Assembly (NCBI RefSeq): GCF_051020515.1 | Contig: NZ_CP194857.1 | Location: forward strand, 3,038,001-3,102,000 | Source: CALKWS01 sp051020515 | Lineage (GTDB): Bacteria > Actinomycetota > Actinomycetes > Actinomycetales > Beutenbergiaceae | DNA: 64,000 nucleotides | Reading direction: 5' to 3' | Shown: piece after piece, positions 16,284-26,892 of the stretch | Position numbering within the stretch: the first letter of the stretch is position 1 | How the letters are laid out: each line of letters opens with the position of its first letter | Notes under the pieces: model-generated | What the model was told of the DNA's origin: nothing | The model's input: only the letters and a program-made list of their open reading frames with translations | The model's database searches: none | Translations under genes and position numbers: made by a program

Positions 16284-18956
16284 TCAACTGGAGGGTTCCT
16301 CGAAATCGCTCTGCGCAGGATCGATGTCGCTCGGATCCTTGTCGACCCGCCAGCCGCGCCAGACCGGATGACGCAGCCTGCCCTCCGTGGTCCAGTTCGA
16401 AAAGGACACCTCAGCCACGCGTACCGGTTCGACCCAGTGTGCATCCCGGGCATCGATGGCAGGAATGCCGATGAGTGCCGGCGTCGGCCTGGCATCCTCG
16501 CGCAGGTGCGCAACCCATGCGCGCGCCTCCCGCTCCGTGAAGCCGGTGCCGACCCGGCCGACGTAACGCCAGCGACCCTCTCGCGTCGGGAGCCCCAGCA
16601 GCAGTGATCCCACCGCCCCCGAGCGCCCGCCCCGACCGGGCCGCCATCCGCCGACCACAACCTCCTGGGTGCGGCTGTGCCGGATCTTGATCCACGCCGA
16701 GCTCCGTTGGCCGGCCCGGTAGATGCTGTCCACCCGTTTGGCCACGATCCCCTCCAAGCCCTGATCGGCACTGGTGGACAGGGCCCCGGGGATGTCGCCC
16801 TCGAACGCGGGAGGGACCTGCACGGTGCGGGAAGGGGAGATGACCTCCTCCAGCAGGCTGCGGCGCTGGTGGTAGGTGAAGCCGGTGAGTTCGTGCCCGT
16901 CCATGGCCAGCAGATCGAAGAGCATCAGGTGCACACCCTGGCGCCGTGCCGCCGCTGCCACCTGATGACCCGTGGCCTGCATCCGCGGCTGCAACAACCC
17001 GAAGTTCGGCCGTCCTTGCCCATCCAGGGCCACCACCTCCCCATCGAGTACCACCGAGCTCGCATGCACCGCGTCCAGTACCTCAGCGACCTCGGGATAC
17101 TGCGCGGTGGTCTCCAGACCCGAACGACCGAACACCCGGACCCCTCCGGGGCCCACATGCACCAGCGCACGGACGCCGTCCCACTTCATCTCCGCGGCCC
17201 AGCCCTCGGCGCCGATGTCCGCGAGGGTGCCCGCGGTGGCCAACATCGGCGGGATCGGGGTCACTGGCGCAGGATCGGTGGCTGGTGCGCCGGCGTTCGC
17301 TGGTGCGTCCGGCGCTGCTTGCGCGACTGCGGTGAGCGGGGCGTCCGGTGGGCTCGGCGCGGCCGGCGGGTTCGGGACGTCTGCGGGTTCCCGAGCCGCG
17401 AGTTCCTGCCCTCCTGCCTCGGTTGATCGGTCAGGTGCGCTACGGGAATCCGATGGCTCACCGGCGCTGGACGAGTCGTGGACCTCGGGCTGCTTCTTCA
17501 TCAGGTGGATCAGCCACTGCTCGCGCTCCCCGCCGGTGCGGATCAATGCGAAACTACTGATCCGTCCGGGCCCGGACTGCTCCAGGCCGCCGCCTTCGGC
17601 GCCGGTGAGCGTGGCAATGACCTCGGCACCCTCGCGCCACTTCTGGATCTCGTACGTACCGTGATCCCAGATCGTGACCTCACCGGCGCCGTACTCGCCC
17701 TTGGGGATGGTACCGGCGAACGTGGCGTACTCCAGTGGGTGGTCCTCGGTCGGGACAGCCAGGTGATTGCGGTCCGGTGAGGTGGGAACGCCGCGCGGCA
17801 GCGCCCAACTGACCAGCACGCCGTCGCGCTCCAGCCGGAAGTCCCAGTGCAACCGGGAGGCATGATGCTCCTGGATCACGAAGCGGGGCAGCGCAAGGCC
17901 TTCGCCGTCGGCACCTCCATCACCCGGGTCGTCTCCGGGCACCGCCGGGGCGGGGGGCGAGAACGGTGGTGATGACGGCACCGGCGCCGGAACAGGCTCG
18001 GGTGTGCGTGCCCCATCGCGCTTGGCGCGATAGCGCGCGAGCCGGTCCGGCACCGGCGTCGTGCCGGGGGAGGCCCCCAGCGGCGCCATCGGATCCCCGC
18101 GCGCGGCCAGCAGGTCCAGCACCTCCTCGGGTGAGAGCTGACGCAGGTCCGGATCGGCCAGTTCCTCCCACGTGCGCGGCGCGGCGACGCGGGGCAGAGC
18201 GGTGCCGCGCAGGGAGTAGGGCGCCACAGTGGTCTTCTTGGCGTTGTTCTGCGACCAGTCCAGGAACACCTTGCCCGCTCGGGCCGCCCGGGCCATCCGG
18301 GACAGCACCAGATCCGGATGATCGGCCTCCAGGCTCCGGGCCAGTTCCCGCGCGAGCGCACTGGCCTGTTCCGAGGTCACCGTGCCCGGTAGCGGGGCGT
18401 ACAGGTGGATGCCCTTGGAGCCGCTCGTGACCGGGTACGACTCCATGCCCATCCCGGCCAGGATCTCCCGCACCAGTCCGGCCACGTGGGCCACGGTGGT
18501 CAACTCCACCCCCGGACCGGGATCCAGGTCCAGGACCAGCCGGTCCGGGTTGGCGGCGGCGCCATCGGCATCGAGTCGCCACTGCGGCACATGCACCTCC
18601 AGGGCCGCGATCTGGGCGAACCAGGTCAGCGTGGCGCGGGAGTCCACCACTGGATAGGTCGAGACGTGATCAGAGTGCTGCACATCGGCTCGGACCACCC
18701 ACGAGGGGGTCCCGGCGTCCAGGTCCTTGCTGAAGAAGGAGTCCAGTGGGCGGCGTGCCGTGCCGACCCCCTCCACCCAGCGTTTGCGAGTGGCCGGGCG
18801 GCCCAGGCAGTGCGGCACCATGACGTCGGCGACCTGGGCGTAGTAGTGCGCCACCTCGGCCTTGGTGGTGCCGGTCTGGGGATAGAGCACCTTGTCCAGG
18901 TTGGTCATGCGCAGCCGGCGTCCATCGACGTTCACGATCGTCTCCGCGCGAGCCAT
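16284..18956 (-). CDS. ligD: Multifunctional non-homologous end-joining DNA ligase LigD
   Basis: An 890-residue three-domain LigD in the order polymerase, phosphoesterase, ligase, as in mycobacteria. Polymerase/primase, residues 1-300: LVLDLDPGPG (catalytic Asp-x-Asp) and SGSKGIHLYAPL. Phosphoesterase, about 355-485: RFVIQEHHASRLHWDFRLE. Ligase, about 565-885: adenylated Lys in EMKWDGVRAL (near 590), VVLDGEVVALDG, and EGIVAKRVDSIY ... WIKI. Pro/Ala-rich linkers join the domains. It repairs double-strand breaks with Ku, encoded divergently 252 bp away. The stop is 4 bp from the stop of the convergent nuclease gene. All catalytic residues looked for are present. Confidence 0.95.
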   Translation of the reverse strand: MARAETIVNVDGRRLRMTNLDKVLYPQTGTTKAEVAHYYAQVADVMVPHCLGRPATRKRWVEGVGTARRPLDSFFSKDLDAGTPSWVVRADVQHSDHVSTYPVVDSRATLTWFAQIAALEVHVPQWRLDADGAAANPDRLVLDLDPGPGVELTTVAHVAGLVREILAGMGMESYPVTSGSKGIHLYAPLPGTVTSEQASALARELARSLEADHPDLVLSRMARAARAGKVFLDWSQNNAKKTTVAPYSLRGTALPRVAAPRTWEELADPDLRQLSPEEVLDLLAARGDPMAPLGASPGTTPVPDRLARYRAKRDGARTPEPVPAPVPSSPPFSPPAPAVPGDDPGDGGADGEGLALPRFVIQEHHASRLHWDFRLERDGVLVSWALPRGVPTSPDRNHLAVPTEDHPLEYATFAGTIPKGEYGAGEVTIWDHGTYEIQKWREGAEVIATLTGAEGGGLEQSGPGRISSFALIRTGGEREQWLIHLMKKQPEVHDSSSAGEPSDSRSAPDRSTEAGGQELAAREPADVPNPPAAPSPPDAPLTAVAQAAPDAPANAGAPATDPAPVTPIPPMLATAGTLADIGAEGWAAEMKWDGVRALVHVGPGGVRVFGRSGLETTAQYPEVAEVLDAVHASSVVLDGEVVALDGQGRPNFGLLQPRMQATGHQVAAAARRQGVHLMLFDLLAMDGHELTGFTYHQRRSLLEEVISPSRTVQVPPAFEGDIPGALSTSADQGLEGIVAKRVDSIYRAGQRSSAWIKIRHSRTQEVVVGGWRPGRGGRSGAVGSLLLGLPTREGRWRYVGRVGTGFTEREARAWVAHLREDARPTPALIGIPAIDARDAHWVEPVRVAEVSFSNWTTEGRLRHPVWRGWRVDKDPSDIDPAQSDFEEPSS

Positions 18957-19208
18957 GCTGCCTATCGTGCTGGCTGCGCGCCCTCGTCGCTAGCCGTGCC
19001 GACCTGCGGCGCGCCCCCGGACCACGGCGCCGACCCGGGCCCCCGGTCCGCAGGCGTGCGCTGGTGACCCTCCGCCGGCGGACGCCACGCGCTCGGGTGC
19101 CTCCCGGCGTCGTCCATCCCGGGCCCGCGCTGCCCTTGGCGCGTGGTGAACCCTCGCCTGCGGGCACCGAGTGGTGTTGACTGGCTGGCGGGAGAAGGGA
19201 GCAGCATC

Positions 19209-20016
19209 ATGCGGTCCATCTGGAAAGGGTCCCTGACGTTCGGGCTGGTGAACGTACCGGTCTCGGTCTACAGCGCTACGGAGTCCCACGATGTTCGTCT
19301 GCGCCAGGTGCATGACGCCGACGGCGGGCGCATCCGGTATCAGCGCAAGTGCGAGGTATGCGAGCAGGTGGTCCCGTTCGAGAACATCGATAAGGCCTAC
19401 ACCGACGGTGAGAGCATGGTGGTCCTCACCGACGAGGACTTCGCCTCGCTCCCGGCGGAACGCTCGAAGGAGATCACCATCCTGGAGTTCGTGCCCAGTG
19501 ATCAGGTCGACCCGATCATGTTCTCCAGTGCCTACTACCTGGCCCCGCCGGGGGAGATGAGTAAGGCGTACGCGCTGCTGCGGCGCACGCTCGCCGAGAC
19601 CGACCGCACCGCAATCGTGTCCTTCACGTTGAGGCAGAAGACCCGGCTCGCCGCCCTGCGGGTGCGCGACAACGTGCTGATGCTGCAGACCCTGCTGTGG
19701 GCCGACGAGATCCGCCAGGCCGACTTCGCCGCCACCACCGAGGAGGTCAAGATCACGAAGAAGGAACTCGACATGGCCGCCAAATTTGGTGGGGTCCTAT
19801 GAGTCCGACTTCGATCCGGAGTCCTTCACCGACGATTATCAGAAGGAATTGCGCACCCTGATCGAGGCGAAACTTGAACGCGGCGAGGGCTTCGAAACCA
19901 CTGAAATTGCACAGGAAGAGGGTGCTGAGGTGGTCGACCTGATGGAGGCCTTGCGCCGGAGCGTGGCCCAGTCCAAGGAGCGCAAGGGCAAGGCTGAACG
20001 CGGCAAGTCCGCTTGA
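19209..20016 (+). pseudogene. ku: Non-homologous end-joining protein Ku, frameshifted
   Basis: Bacterial Ku of about 268 residues, homodimeric ring that binds broken DNA ends and recruits LigD. It starts MRSIWKGSLTFGLVNVPVSVYSA, the family hallmark, and contains HDADGGRIRYQRKCEVCEQVV and VMLQTLLWADEIR-type blocks. One extra T in aaattt (19785-19787) shifts the frame after ELDMAAK; removing it gives KLVGSYESDFDPESFTDDY, the normal continuation. The C-terminal basic tail (QSKERKGKAERGKSA) is retained. ATG 19209 has GGGAG upstream. Probably a sequencing insertion. Confidence 0.92.
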
Positions 20017-20109
20017 AACGGCTAGACTGCTGCGGCAGCCCAACCAGTCCGCCCTGGAGGTCGACTCCTTTCCCATGCTGTCCGTGCCAACGCATGTGCG
20101 CGTTAACAA

Positions 20110-22118
20110 ATGAGTGGTAAACCCGCCCTGAGCCCAGCTTCCACCACTCGCGATCCCGGATCACGCAGTAATCCCGCGAACACCGATTCCCCGGTGTTGG
20201 CCACGCTTGCGCGCCTGTTCCCCTACCTCAAGCCTGCCCTCCCGCGCCTGATCGCCGGGATGGTCTGTGCCCTCGGTGCCATCTCGCCGCCCTCGCGGTG
20301 CCGCAGGTGCTGGAGTGGGCGGTGAACGAGCCGCTGCTCGGTTCGGTCTCCAGCGGGGAGACCTCCGGCCTGTGGATCGCGGTCGCGATGGTGGCCGGCC
20401 TGGGTCTGCTGGAGGCGGTGCTGATCGCGTTGCGACGCTGGTTCATCCTGGTGCCCGGCACCCGGGTCGAGGCGAATCTGCGGATGTCGATGTTCACCCA
20501 CCTGCAAGACCTCCAGGTCGCCTTCCACGACCAGTGGCCCGGGGGGCAGTTGCTGTCCCGGTCCATGTCCGACCTGAGCACGCTGCGCCGGTTCCTGAGT
20601 TTCGGGATCGTGATGCTGGTGGTCAACGCCTCCACGATCGCGGTGGGCACCTACCTGATGATCCAGCTCGGTGGCGTGCTCGGTGTGGTGTTCCTGGTGG
20701 GTGCGCTCCCGGTGATCTACCTGTCCTTCCGGTTCTCCTCCCGGTTCCGCCACATCGCCCGGCTCTCCCAGGACCAGGCCGGGGACCTGGCCACCACGGT
20801 GGAGGAGTCGGTACACGGCATCCGGGTGCTCAAGGCGTTCGGTCGGGGCCGGGAGGCTTACTACTCCTTCTCCGCCCAGGCCGATGAACTGCGTGGCACC
20901 GAGATCCGCAAGGCGCGGGCGATGTCGGCGTTCTCCTTCGCGATCACGACGATTCCGGAGGTGGTGCTGGGCATTACTGTGCTGGCCGGGATCTACCTGT
21001 ACACCCAGGGGGATGTCACCGTGGGTGCGCTGGTGGCCTTCTTCGCCACCGCCGCGGTGATGGCCGGGCCGGTGGAGCAGATTGGTGAGCTGATGGCGAT
21101 GAGCCTGACCGCCAAGACCGCCGTGGATCGCTACTTCGAGGTGCTGGACAGCCCGAACCTGGTGACCGATCCGGCTGACCCCAAGGAGGTCACCGACCCG
21201 CGGGGGGAGATCACCTTCGACGGCGTCCGCTTCCACTTCGCCGACGCCCCCTTGGTGGAACCGGTACCGCAGGGCCGGCCGGACCAGCCGGTGGAGCCGG
21301 CCCGGGCCGAGGTGCTCGCCGGGGTGGACCTGGCGGTCCGCCCGGGCGAGACGATGGCCCTGGTGGGCCTGACCGGCTCGGGCAAGACCACGATGGCCTC
21401 CCTGGTCCCGCGCTTGTACGACGTGACCGGGGGCTCGGTACGCATCGACGGGTTGGACGTGCGGGAGATGGCGCGGCGCCACCTGCGCACCATGGTTTCG
21501 ATCGCCTTCGAGGACGCGACGCTGTTCTCGGCCTCGGTGCGCGAGAACGTGCTGCTCGGCGCCCCGGCCGGACAGGACGGCGAGGAGGACCTGCAGCGTG
21601 CGCTGACCATCGCCCAGGCCCACTTCGTGCACGAGCTGCCCGAGGGTGTGGACACCGTGATCGGGGAGGAGGGGTTGAGTCTGTCCGGTGGGCAGCGCCA
21701 GCGCCTCGCGCTCGCCCGGGCGGTGGCCGCACGGCCCACCGTGCTGGTGCTTGACGATCCGCTCTCCGCACTGGACGTGACAACGGAGGAAGCGGTCACC
21801 GACCACCTGCGCAAGGAACTGGCGCAGACCACCACCTTGATCGTGGCGCACCGCCCCTCCACGGTGGCGCTCGCCGACCGGGTCGCGGTGCTGCAGGAAG
21901 GCAGGATCGTCGGCATCGGAACCCACTCCGAGTTGCTGGCCGGCAACGATCACTACCGGTTCGTCATCTCCTCCCTGGTCGCCGACGAGCAGTACCAGCG
22001 CGAGCAGGAGGAGTACGACAGCCAGCAGTTGAGGTTCGACCGCAGAGCCGATGACGAGGTCGACGACGGTTTCGAGGACGAGGGCGCCTACCGCGCCACC
22101 CAGGAGCACAACCGATGA
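20110..22118 (+). pseudogene. ABC exporter subunit with degenerate ATP site, frameshifted
   Basis: First half of a heterodimeric type IV ABC exporter, about 668 residues: six-helix membrane domain (about 1-330) then a nucleotide-binding domain with GLTGSGKTT, LSLSGGQRQRLALARA and H-loop IVAHRPST. Walker B reads VLVLDDPLSALD, with Asp in place of the catalytic Glu, the mark of the degenerate site in TmrAB/TM287-288-like pairs. A one-base deletion near 20281-20287 (tgccatctcgccgcc) separates MVCALGA from LAVPQVLEWAVNEPL. The stop overlaps the next ABC gene (ATGA). Substrate unknown; likely drug, lipid or peptide export. Confidence 0.88.
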
Positions 22119-23979
22119 GCCGCGCGACGCCGGCGCCCGCCCGTGAGAACAACGCCCCCCGTGGCCCCGAGGAACCGCCCCAGGGCACCGCGGGGGAAGA
22201 GGACTACAACCTCGACAGACGCCGGTCCAAGGCGGTTCGGTCCCGGTCCCTACGCCTCCTCGCCGACCTCCTCCGCCCGATGTGGGGACTGTTTGCGCTC
22301 ACCGTCGTCGTGGTCGTGATCTCTCAGGCCGCACGGGTGGCCGGCCCGGCGCTGGTGGCGATGGCGATCGACTACGGGCTCCCGGCTGCGGCCGAGGGGG
22401 ACTGGCTGATCCCCTCGGTGATCGGAGCGACCTACATCCTCACCGCGATCGTGGCAGGAGTGTGTACGGCAGCCTTCATCAGGTTGGCGGCGAAGGTCTC
22501 CCAGGCGGTGCTGCTGGACCTGCGTCAGCGGGTCTTCCGCCACACACAGCGGCTCAGCCTGGAGTTCCACGAGAACTACACCTCCGGCCGGATCATCGCC
22601 CGGCAGACCTCGGACCTGGATGCGTTGAAACAACTGCTGGACTCCGGGATCGTCTCCCTGGCCCAGTCCATCCTGTTCATGACCTTCACCGCCCTGTCGC
22701 TGTTCCTGCTGGACTGGCGCTCGGGGCTGGTGCTGGCTGTGGCGATCCTGCCGGTGTGGGCGGTGACCCGTTGGTTCCAGTTGCGCTCCCAGGTGCTCTA
22801 CCGCCATCAACGGGTGGCCTCGGCGCGCCTCATCATCAGCTTCGTGGAGAACATGACCGGTATCCGGGCGGTCCAGGCCTTTCGCCGGGAACGCACGAAC
22901 AACGACGCCTACGGCGACCTGACCGAGGTCTACCGGGACAACACCGCCCGCACGATGGGCTTGAACGGGATCTACGACCCGGCGCTGAAACTCATCGGGA
23001 ACCTCACCGTCGCCACCGCCCTGGCCGTCGGTGGCTTCCGCGTGCTGGACGGCTCGATGGAGGTGGGAGTGCTGGTGGCCACGCTGCTGTACACCAACCG
23101 CTTCTTCCAGCCGATCACCCGGATGGCGATGTTCTACAACTCCTTCCAGTCCGCGGCAGCGGCCCTGGAGAAGATCTCCGGGCTGTTGGAGGAGGTCCCC
23201 ACCGTGCGTCAGGCGGCACACCCCGTGCCGCTTCCGCGAGCCCGTGGTGAACTGCGGTTCAACAAGGTCACCTTCGGCTACGGCGACGGACCGATGGTGT
23301 TGCCGGAGTTCGATCTGCACTTCCCACCGGGGCAGACGGTGGCCCTGGTCGGGGCCACCGGTGCGGGCAAGTCCACCGTGGCCAAACTCATCGCTCGCTT
23401 CTACGACGTGACCTCCGGTTCGCTCACCCTTGACGGCGTCGACCTCCGCGAGATCTCCACCCGGGACCTGCGCCGCGCGGTGGTGATGGTGACGCAGGAG
23501 GCCTACCTCTTCTCCGGGTCGGTCCGTGACAACATCGCCCTGGCCCGCCCGGACGCCACCGACGAGGAGGTGGAGGCCGCGGCCCGGGCTGTGGGGGCAC
23601 ACGAGTTCATCACCGCGATGCCCGACGGCTACGACACCGACGTGAACAAGCGCGGTGGGCGGGTCAGCGCCGGGCAGCGCCAACTGATCTCCTTCGCCCG
23701 GGCCTTCCTGGCCGACCCGGCGGTGCTCATCCTCGATGAGGCCACCAGTTCCCTCGATATCCCGGGGGAGCGGCAGGTGCAGCGCGCGGACTGCAGACGC
23801 TGCTGGCCGACCGCACCTCGCTGATCATCGCCCACCGTCTCTCCACCGTGGAGATCGCCGACCGGGTCCTGGTCATGGAGGGCGGGCGCGTGATCGAGGA
23901 CGGGTCCCCGGCGGACCTGACGTCCGGGACCGGGCAGTTCGCGGCGCTGCACACGGCGTGGCGTGATTCGCTGGTGTGA
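22115..23979 (+). pseudogene. ABC exporter subunit with canonical ATP site, frameshifted
   Basis: Second half of the exporter, about 620 residues. Membrane domain (about 60-350) then Walker A GATGAGKST, signature RVSAGQRQLISFARA and Walker B LILDEATSSLD with the catalytic Glu. Its signature lacks the LSGGQ consensus, so it would complete the degenerate site of the partner, while the partner's LSGGQ faces this canonical Walker set. The frame breaks near 23786-23791 (cgcgcggactgcag): the first frame stops at 23824, the true one continues LQTLLADRTSLIIAHRLST to 23979. ATG 22115 overlaps the previous stop. A one-base deletion explains it. Confidence 0.9.
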
Positions 23980-24014
23980 GTGACGCGCGAGGCGGGTGCT
24001 GCCAGGATGGGCAC

Positions 24015-24674
24015 ATGACATCGCACACCGGCCCTGACAACGGCGACCGGGACGCTGGCGGGCCGGCAAGCCCGGACGCGCAGGCCCCGGGAGCGCACGA
24101 TCGGGGCCCGGGGGGTGCCGGTCGAGCGGGTTCCGAACGCCACAGAGACCCTGCCGCGCGCAAGGACCGTTCCGATGTTCCGCCGGCCTGGTTGCGCACG
24201 TCGGCGCTGGTGACCGGCAGTGCCGTGCTCATCATCCTGCTGGTGCTGGTGGCTGCTGCCACCCTGCCGTCCTGGTGGGCCTCGACGGTAGGTCGCCAGG
24301 TCGATGGTGTCTCCGCAGCCGGCATCCTGTGGGGCCTGTTCTACGGCGTGGTGTTCACCTTGGTGCCGATGGTGCTGATCCTGGTGGCGATCCGGGTGCA
24401 CTGGCACTGGAAGGTTCGCCTCGGGGTGGGTGCGGGCGCGCTGCTGCTCCTGCTGCCGAACCTGCTCACCCTGGCCGTTGCGCTCGCACTCTCCGAGAGC
24501 ACCCGGGAGGCACGGACCGTGCTGACCGTACAGGCCCCCAACTTCGGTGTCGCCACACTGATCGGGGTGCTGACGACGCTGCTGCTGGGCGGTGGGGCGG
24601 CACTGCTGATCTACCGCATGGGAGCCTCCCGGCGGGAGTTGCGCGACCTGCGCGGGCAGGCCGGCCAGAACTGA
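24015..24674 (+). CDS. Hypothetical four-helix membrane protein
   Basis: A 219-residue protein with no recognised domain. The first 60 residues are polar, Asp/Pro/Gly-rich and presumably cytoplasmic. Four hydrophobic segments follow: ALVTGSAVLIILLVLVAAAT, GLFYGVVFTLVPMVLILVAI, LGVGAGALLLLLPNLLTLAV and GVATLIGVLTTLLLGGGAAL. It ends in a short basic tail (GASRRELRDLRGQAGQN). The layout suggests a permease-like or accessory membrane protein. It starts 35 bp after the exporter operon (a GTG at 23976 is an alternative start) and may be co-transcribed with it. No function can be assigned. Confidence 0.7.
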   Translation: MTSHTGPDNGDRDAGGPASPDAQAPGAHDRGPGGAGRAGSERHRDPAARKDRSDVPPAWLRTSALVTGSAVLIILLVLVAAATLPSWWASTVGRQVDGVSAAGILWGLFYGVVFTLVPMVLILVAIRVHWHWKVRLGVGAGALLLLLPNLLTLAVALALSESTREARTVLTVQAPNFGVATLIGVLTTLLLGGGAALLIYRMGASRRELRDLRGQAGQN

Positions 24675-24811
24675 CCTCGCGTACGCATCCTGCGCCGATC
24701 CCGTGCAGGTGAGGACAATCCCGTCCGTGCCGACGGTGCCGCTGCCCGAGGGTGCGTACAGTGGACCCCGGTACGACTCGGTGGCAGATCGGCGATCCAA
24801 GGAGTAGGTGC

Positions 24812-26889
24812 GTGCATAGGGCTGTCCGGAGTCTCTCGGTAGCGATGGCCGCCGCCCTGGTGCTGGCCGGCTGTACCGGTGGGCGGGAACTCGAACCCGA
24901 GCCCACCGGTCCGGTACCGCCGCCACCCCCGATCGCCGCGACTCACGCTCCGGACGAGGTTCCGGCGTTGCTCGCCTCGCACGAACCCGAGGAGATGGCC
25001 CTGGCCGTGAGCGAGCGCTACTTCGCCTCCGCGCACGTGGTGGTGATGGCCCCTGCGGACGACGAGGCCGCAATCGCGCGGGCCGCGTCGATCTCGATGG
25101 CGGCGGGAACTCCGTTGCTGCTCACCGGAGGCCCTGGTAACGGCTTGGCGGTGGAGTCCGAACTGGTTCGGTTGAGCACCCACTCAGTCATCACCGTCGG
25201 GGCTGTGGACGTGGCGGATATCGATGTGACTGCCCTGGACATCGTGCCCGCGCCGGCCGATGCCGGTGACCTGGGTGCTCGGCCTGGACCTGACCGCCGT
25301 GGACGGGTCGCACCTGGGGCCCGAGCGCGCCGAGGCGCCGGAGGGGCCTGCTCAGGACCCGGAGGACACCGACGGCGACGGCGCGGGCGAGGACGGGGCG
25401 GAAACAGAGGGCTCCGTATCCGGAGACGACGCCGCGGGCTCTGCCAGCACCGACGGCACCGACGGCACCGACGGCACCGACGGCACCGACGGCACCGACG
25501 GCACCGACGGCACCGACGGCACCGACGGCACTGCCGACGACGACAGCGACGCCGGTGGCGAAGGTTCCGGCACGGGCGACTCCTCGGCCACGGACGAGGA
25601 TTCGGCCACCGGTGCTGACGAGGCGTCCGGGGATCAGACCTCCGGGGACGAAGCACGTGAGGGGCAGGACGGCGAGGACGAGGACGCCGACGGCGAGGAC
25701 GGTCAGGACGGCGACGGTGCGGAGGGTGCCGATGCGAACGGTGGTGCCGCCGGTGCGGACAGTTACGTCGAGGCGCTGACCAACATGGATGTGGGTGAGG
25801 TGCTCGACGTCGAACTGGCCGATGACACCACGCCGGAGCCGGTCGGCGAACTCAGCCCCACCGAACCGACCGAGCGCCTGGACGGGCCGATGGTGCTGGC
25901 CGATGGTGAACCCGGACAGGCTGCCGCGATCGGGATCGCCCGCGCCGCCGGTGCCACGGTCATCCTCACCGAGCAGATCAACTCCGAGCCCGAGGTGATG
26001 GGGCAGATCTCCGGCGCTGACTCCATCCTGGGCCTGGGCACCAGTTTCGGGGACGATGCCGAGTTCAACTGGCGGGTCCTGACGGCCGCCACCGGGACCG
26101 AACTGCCTGGCGGAGGTCAGGAGGTCTTCGGCGGCAAGCGGTACATCGCGTTGTACGGCCACCCCGTGACGCCGCTCCTGGGCATCCTGGGGGAGCAGGG
26201 CACCGAGGAGACGATCGACCTGGCCGCCGAGTACGCCGAGCGCTACACCGGACTGACCGAGGATCAGGTGATCCCGGCTGGAGATCATCGTGACCGTGGC
26301 CAGCACGGGCGCCGGTGAGGACGGCATGTACTCCAACGCCTGGCCATCGGAGACGTTCATCCCCTTGATCGAGGCTGCTGAGGAAGCCGACCAGTACGTG
26401 GTGCTGGACTTCCAGCCCGGGCGCAACCACTTCGTGGACCAGATCGAGAGGTATGAGGACCTGCTGGCCTACCCGCACGTGGGCGTGGCGCTGGACCCGG
26501 AGTGGCGCCTGCTCCCGGACCAGGTGCATCTATCGCAGATCGGGCACGTAGAGGCCGAGGAGGTCAACGAGGTGGTCGACTACCTCGCCGAGTTCGTCAT
26601 CGAACACGACCTACCGCCGAAGATGCTCATCCTGCACCAGTTCCAGATCCAGATGATCCGGGACCGGGACCAGGTGGACACTTCGCGCCCCCAGGTGGCG
26701 GTGCTCATCCACGCCGATGGTCAGGGCCCGGTGCCCAGTAAGTTCGATACGTGGAACGCGCTGCACCGGGACGCGCCGGAAGGAATCGCCTGGGGATGGA
26801 AGAATTTCATCGATGAGGACTCTCCGATGATGACCCCGGAGGAGACCTACGACGTCGAGCCCGTCCCGGAGTTCGTGAGTTACCAGTAG
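24812..26889 (+). pseudogene. Surface lipoprotein with CW_binding_2-like domain, (TDG)9 linker and TIM-barrel-like domain, frameshifted twice
   Basis: About 692 residues. A GTG start (24812, AAGGAG 7 bases upstream) leads into a lipoprotein signal with lipobox VLAGC. A domain resembling cell wall-binding repeat 2 follows (VVVMAPADDEAAIARAASIS ... AGTPLLLTGGPGNGL), then a very acidic Thr/Asp/Gly/Ser/Glu linker with nine perfect TDG units. A second CW_binding_2-like segment and a conserved domain end the protein (GAGEDGMYSNAWPSE, PHVGVALDPEWRLLPDQ, LIHADGQG, WGWKNFIDEDSP); it looks like a TIM barrel but no enzyme can be named. Extra bases at 25270-25273 (gacctgggtgctc) and 26275-26279 (cccggctgg) break the frame. 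The metallophosphoesterase gene follows by 3 bp. Confidence 0.78.
25449..25529 (+). repeat. Perfect 9-bp tandem repeat, nine copies
   Basis: accgacggc is repeated nine times without a mismatch and encodes Thr-Asp-Gly each time. It sits in the acidic linker of the lipoprotein. Identity at every third position suggests recent slippage, so copy number may vary among strains. Confidence 0.97.
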
Positions 26890-26892
26890 CCG

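Noticed and set aside
20223..22109. 628-codon antisense frame over the first ABC gene
   Set aside because: His/Gln/Arg-rich shadow of the ABC transporter coding frame with no domain.
25191..26426. Antisense Val-Gly-Ala repeat protein
   Set aside because: The repetitive sequence comes from the TDG-encoding repeat read backwards.
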